A DNA stretch of 6,658 nt from Acidobacteriaceae bacterium (GTDB lineage Bacteria > Acidobacteriota > Terriglobia > Terriglobales > Acidobacteriaceae), in assembly GCA_003165855.1 (NCBI GenBank), contig PMXH01000400.1, positions 1 to 6,658 of the forward strand. Reading direction: 5' to 3'. The notes under the pieces were generated by a model. That model saw only the letters and a list, made by a program, of their open reading frames with translations. It did no database searches and was not told the DNA's origin. A program made the position numbers and the translations under genes. How positions within the stretch are numbered: the stretch's first letter is position 1; every line of letters starts with the position of its first letter. Below, piece after piece: positions 4,347 to 6,658 of this stretch.

Positions 4347-4750
4347 CGTACGTGCTGGATTCGAGCGCCATCCTTCGTTATTTGGACGGCGAGGCGGGAT
4401 GCGACCGTGTCGCCGAGATCCTCAAGGATCACGTGGCTGGAAGATGTGAAGCAGTCATCTGCTCCCTGCACTGGGGTGAGATCGCGGGTCAGACGTGCAA
4501 GGGGCACGGTGTGAAAGCCATGGACTTGGTTCTTTCGCGACTGGCTGCATTCGGAATTCAAGTGGTTGCAGTGGATGGCGATCGTGCGGTGCGGGCGGCG
4601 TTGGTGAAGCTTAAAAGAAATGTACCGTACGTCGACTCTTTTGGAGTGGAGTTGGCAGCGGATTCGGGAGACGGCGTTTTCCTGACTGCGGACTTTGATT
4701 TCAAGGCTGCGAACCGCGATGTGACGATTGAGTTTCTGCCGGCGAAGTAA
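4340..4750 (+). CDS. vapC: PIN-domain ribonuclease toxin (VapC)
   Basis: A 136-residue PIN-domain protein, the normal VapC length. The four acidic metal-binding positions can be placed: D7 in VLDSSAIL, E47 in LHWGEIAG, D99 in PYVDSFGVELA and D118 in LTADFDF. Such toxins cut tRNA or rRNA with Mg2+ or Mn2+; the target cannot be read from sequence. The residues seem intact, so the toxin is probably active and held by VapB. Its start overlaps vapB by 7 nt and no separate promoter is seen. It ends convergent with pdxT, with only 43 nt between the two stops, filled by a repeat. Confidence 0.9.
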   Translation: MVTYVLDSSAILRYLDGEAGCDRVAEILKDHVAGRCEAVICSLHWGEIAGQTCKGHGVKAMDLVLSRLAAFGIQVVAVDGDRAVRAALVKLKRNVPYVDSFGVELAADSGDGVFLTADFDFKAANRDVTIEFLPAK

Positions 4751-4844
4751 CTTCAAGGTCAAAATCAGGATCAAACTTAAACCAAGATCCAAGTCAAAGG
4801 CGTCGGACAGAGCCTGCCCTGAGCTTGCCGAAGGGAGTGTCCGA
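4751..4844. repeat. Composite repeat: hexamer tract plus palindromic element, copy 2
   Basis: A 6-bp-periodic tract (4751-4799; CAAGGT, CAAAAT, CAGGAT, CAAACT-type units) runs into a core bounded by TCGGACA (4803-4809) and TGTCCGA (4838-4844), a perfect 7-bp inverted repeat. The inner text TGCCCTGAGCTTGCCGAAGG is a widely seen dispersed repeat. The core matches copy 1 (2022-2058) at 33 of 37 positions. Here it overlaps the 3' end of pdxT and supplies its last codons. Confidence 0.75.
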
Positions 4845-5417
4845 TCCACACAGTTCGAGGAATGCCTGATGGATGCGGGTGTCGTCGGAAAGTTCGGGAT
4901 GGAAGGTTGCGGCCATCGCGCTTCCCTGCCGGACAGCGACGGTATCGTTGCCTTCGGTAGCGATTACTTCGACGCCGGCGCCGACGTGCTCGATCTTGGG
5001 GGCGCGGATGAAGACCATCTCCAGCGTTGAACCGGGACTGTGGTTGAGAGAGCTGTGCAGAAGCTGGCCTTCGCGGATGGAGCTGTCGAGCTGGCGTCCG
5101 TAGGCGTTGCGGCGGATGCGGATGTCGATGGCGCCCAGGCCCGCCTGCTTGGGATTTTCCACTTCGCTGGCTAACAGAATTGCTCCAGCGCACGTGCCGA
5201 AGGTTGGTTTCCGGCGCACGAACTGCTTTAGCTTCTCGAATCCTTCTTCTCCCAGCAACTTCAGGAACGTGCCGGACTCGCCGCCGGGGATGACGAGGCC
5301 GTCGATGGTGTCGAGTTGTTCGGGCTTCTTGACGAGCAAAACTTCGGCGCCCAGCTCTTCGAGCCGGCGGCGGTGGGCGTCGAAATCGCCCTGCAGGGCT
5401 AGGACTCCGATCTTCAT
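4794..5417 (-). CDS. pdxT: Pyridoxal 5'-phosphate synthase glutaminase subunit
   Basis: A 207-residue class I glutamine amidotransferase. MKIGVLALQGDFDAH starts the family, PGGESGTFLKLL (44-55) is the oxyanion-strand signature, C76 in FGTCAGAILLA the nucleophile, RNAYGRQ (103-109) a PdxT hallmark, and H173 and E175 in ATFHPELSDD complete the triad. With PdxS it feeds ammonia from glutamine into de novo PLP (vitamin B6) synthesis. No pdxS is in the window. The core ends near LELCG (187-191); residues 192-207 (SDTPFGKLRAGSVRRL) are encoded by the dispersed repeat at 4803-4844 and are not native to the family. The start at 5417 fits the family exactly, but no Shine-Dalgarno or convincing promoter is visible, and a 7-bp tandem repeat lies just upstream (5425-5445). 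Confidence 0.95.
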   Translation of the reverse strand: MKIGVLALQGDFDAHRRRLEELGAEVLLVKKPEQLDTIDGLVIPGGESGTFLKLLGEEGFEKLKQFVRRKPTFGTCAGAILLASEVENPKQAGLGAIDIRIRRNAYGRQLDSSIREGQLLHSSLNHSPGSTLEMVFIRAPKIEHVGAGVEVIATEGNDTVAVRQGSAMAATFHPELSDDTRIHQAFLELCGSDTPFGKLRAGSVRRL

Positions 5418-5424
5418 GCAGGCC

Positions 5425-5445
5425 GTTGGTCGTTCGTCGTTGGTC
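5425..5445. repeat. Heptanucleotide tandem repeat (three units)
   Basis: GTTGGTC, GTTCGTC, GTTGGTC in direct succession, differing at one base in the middle unit. It occupies the short leader just upstream of pdxT. Such heptamer arrays are known as intergenic simple repeats in some bacteria. Copy number could change by slippage. Confidence 0.65.
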
Positions 5446-5490
5446 AGACAGTGTGCTGTTCGATTCTAAAGCAAGGTCGCCATCGGATTC

Positions 5491-5793
5491 CTAGTCTTCA
5501 TTGTCTTGCAGGATTGACTCGATGTCCCGCGAACCGTGGAGAACGCGGACAATCTCGACTCCCTTTGGAAGCGGCACGTCGAAGATGACGTAGTGGCCGA
5601 CCGGGAAGCTGCGGAGGTCGGTTGCTAACTCTGGCCTGCTGCGGCCCATGTGGGGTTGGCGAGCCAAGGTTCGAAACTGGCTGTTCATGAGCGCGGCGAC
5701 CCTATCCGCATGCTTCACGCTGTCTTCGGCGATGTAGGCCCAAATATCGGCGAGATCGGCTAACGCTCTCGGGCGTACGACGACGCGGGGCAT
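5491..5793 (-). CDS. parE: ParE/RelE-superfamily toxin
   Basis: A 100-residue protein typical of the ParE/RelE superfamily in length and layout: VVVRPRALADLADIWAYIAED (4-24) with the two N-terminal helices, then ARQPHMGRSRPEL (44-56), LRSFPVGHYVIFDVP (60-74) and the closing strand GVEIVRVLHGSRDIESIL (78-95). The LRSFPVG.Y.IF and VLHGSRDI phrases are the usual ParE signature. ParE proteins poison DNA gyrase, but other members of the superfamily cleave mRNA, and sequence alone does not settle which. The ATG at 5793 directly follows the parD stop (TAG|ATG, no gap), so translation is coupled. All conserved segments are present and the gene looks intact. It stops 74 nt before pdxT on the same strand. 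Confidence 0.9.
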   Translation of the reverse strand: MPRVVVRPRALADLADIWAYIAEDSVKHADRVAALMNSQFRTLARQPHMGRSRPELATDLRSFPVGHYVIFDVPLPKGVEIVRVLHGSRDIESILQDNED

Positions 5794-6060
5794 CTATTTG
5801 CGGCTGGAGGCCGCGCGCGCTGTTAGCCGCTTGCGACCTTCGAGTTTCATTTCAGAAACACTCCAGGGACGCGCGGGGCCGCTCCGCAGGCCGTCTTGAA
5901 TGTCATGCCGCAACTGCTCCAGCCTGGCGGCGCGCAACAGGTCCTCCGCCTCCATCAGACGCAGGGCCTCGCGCACCACCTCGCTGGCGGAGTTGTAGCG
6001 TCCGGATTCGACCTTGGCGCTGACGAACTTTTCGAGCTCGGGGGTAAGCGAGACGTTCAT
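5794..6060 (-). CDS. parD: ParD-type antitoxin
   Basis: An 88-residue antitoxin. MNVSLTPELEKFVSAKVESGRYNSASEVVREALRLME (1-37) is the ribbon-helix-helix DNA-binding domain of the ParD/CC2985 type, and the C-terminal half (LLRAARLEQLRHDIQDGLRSGPARPWSVSEMKLEGRKRL) is the toxin-binding arm. I choose the ATG at 6060, since MNVSLTPEL is where this family begins and AGGAG lies 10 nt upstream; the frame back to 6111 would pass through the promoter. It should block the adjacent ParE and repress its own operon. A TTGACA/TAGAGT promoter lies upstream, with a short inverted repeat over the -35. Confidence 0.9.
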   Translation of the reverse strand: MNVSLTPELEKFVSAKVESGRYNSASEVVREALRLMEAEDLLRAARLEQLRHDIQDGLRSGPARPWSVSEMKLEGRKRLTARAASSRK

Positions 6061-6082
6061 GGGCGGTGTGCTCCTGACCGCC

Positions 6083-6111
6083 ACTCTACCTGCGATAACA
6101 TAGATTGTCAA
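6083..6111 (-). promoter_or_regulatory. parD: Predicted parDE promoter
   Basis: On the minus strand a perfect TTGACA (6111-6106), a 17-nt spacer and TAGAGT (6088-6083) give a credible sigma-70 promoter, leaving a leader of about 15 nt that contains the AGGAG site. AACAT (6097-6101) and ATGTT (6111-6115) form an inverted repeat across the -35 and are a possible ParD operator, though the arms are short. Confidence 0.6.
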
Positions 6112-6394
6112 TGTTTAGCATCGGCTCGCGACAGCGCCGTTCACCTGAATCGATCGAGAACTGGTATCGTCCGGAACGCCCCGACCGGCTTTCGGACCCG
6201 CAATCGCGCCCCGGGCCGCCCGTTTTAGCACCGCTTACGCCGACCGGCCCAATTTCCCATTCGCAACTTTTTTCAACTGTTCGCCCACTCACAAACTTAC
6301 CCGAGGACCGCCATTCGCGACCCTTTCTCGTCTCTTGCACCCATGCGCGACAATGACAAAGGGCCGGCCACTCCTGCCCACCCCAAAGCGGAAA
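6112..6394. other. Gene-poor spacer between parDE and integrase remnant
   Basis: I see no convincing gene here. The open frames on both strands lack family features, and their translations are rich in Arg, Pro and Ser, as chance frames in GC-rich DNA are. The stretch contains a TTTTTT run near 6268 and a GGCCGGCC palindrome near 6362-6369. The integrase reading ends at its right edge, so part of this DNA may be what replaced the rest of that gene. Confidence 0.4.
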
Positions 6395-6658
6395 TTTCGG
6401 GCCGCGGACCGCATGGGCCGGGCTCACGTCGAGGATATGCCCCGTCACCAGCCAGTCGAACCAGCATCCGCAACGCCGCCATGTGCTGCTCCACGGTGGG
6501 CGGCGCGAATCCTCCCTGCAGTTCCTTGATGAACGCGGCCACGTGGAAGGGCTGCACTGCCACCCGCTCGCCGATGCCGCGACCTTCGCACCATTCGGCG
6601 AAGCGGCGCACGGCGTTCCTATACGCCTTGCGCGTGTGGTCGTTGTCGATCTGCGCCC
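6395..6658 (-). pseudogene. Tyrosine recombinase (phage/Xer-type integrase), N-terminal fragment, frameshifted
   Basis: The minus strand from the window edge reads an integrase core-binding (SAM-like) domain: QIDNDHTRKAYRNAVRRFAEWCEGRGI, then PFHVAAFIKEL and APPTVEQHMAALRML. At 6461-6462 one extra G (CTGG before TTC) shifts the frame; the next frame continues FDWLVTGHILDVSPAHAVRGPK exactly as the family does, down to about 6395. After GPK the family text (usually the linker into the catalytic domain) stops and unrelated residues follow. The catalytic domain with its Arg/Lys/His/Tyr residues is therefore missing. The gene enters from beyond 6658 and its start is not seen; the GTG near 6611 is internal. 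It marks a decayed mobile element and cannot be an active recombinase unless the frameshift and break are assembly errors. Confidence 0.8.

Noticed and set aside
4751..4844. Repeat tract considered as a CRISPR array
   Set aside because: Units are only about 6 bases and degenerate, with no spacers of regular length and no cas genes nearby.
3866..4849. Long minus-strand open frame (327 residues) antisense to vapBC
   Set aside because: It runs opposite to two well-recognised genes, starts in the dispersed repeat and shares its end with a shadow frame of arsR. Its translation has no family features.
6105..6356. Plus-strand frame of 83 residues between parD and the integrase fragment
   Set aside because: Arg/Pro/Ser-rich, no recognisable motif, no ribosome site, and its start falls in the parD promoter.
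6395..6658. tRNA gene as an attachment site beside the integrase
   Set aside because: I found no tRNA-like cloverleaf or T-arm sequence in the right 500 bases, so no attachment site can be proposed.

Overview
The window looks like a chromosomal segment of a GC-rich soil or sediment bacterium, most probably an acidobacterium. This is inferred from gene content (a DUF3224 protein, an ArsR-SRPBCC operon, small VapBC and ParDE modules, a lone pdxT) and from several families of short dispersed repeats that I associate with such genomes. No 16S or marker gene is present, so the taxon is a guess.

Left edge (1-640): the last 34 codons of a corrinoid (B12-binding) protein run straight into a small gene of the family labelled 'virulence factor' (PF13769 type), a pair probably tied to one-carbon/methyl metabolism. 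A gene-poor, partly AT-rich stretch follows, with a dispersed repeat and a small hairpin. A minus-strand gene (638-1255) encodes an exported DUF3224 protein with an odd Ile/Thr-repeat leader.

Centre (1446-4020, all minus strand): an operon read as arsR, a secreted DUF1579-like beta protein, then three SRPBCC/AHSA1 ligand-binding paralogues. Junctions are tight (1 bp and 12 bp) where no repeat has landed. Three short repeats of different kinds lie in or between its genes, including a 39-nt in-frame palindromic insertion inside the third SRPBCC gene. The arsR promoter carries two related palindromes that fit self-repression. It is back to back with vapBC (4107-4750, plus strand), whose promoter carries its own palindrome over the -10 box. 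Both genes appear to be transcribed without a leader.

Right part (4751-6658): pdxT (minus strand), the glutaminase of PLP synthesis, whose last residues come from a repeat element; then parDE (minus strand) with a recognisable promoter; then about 330 bases without a credible gene; then the N-terminal part of a tyrosine recombinase, broken by a one-base frameshift and truncated. Two toxin-antitoxin loci, many short repeats and an integrase remnant mark this side as accessory or formerly mobile DNA.

The best candidates for something new are the repeat-driven changes to proteins (SRPBCC insertion, PdxT tail, DUF3224 leader) and the compact arsR/vapBC control region. I did not find a clearly new multi-gene defence or biosynthetic system.
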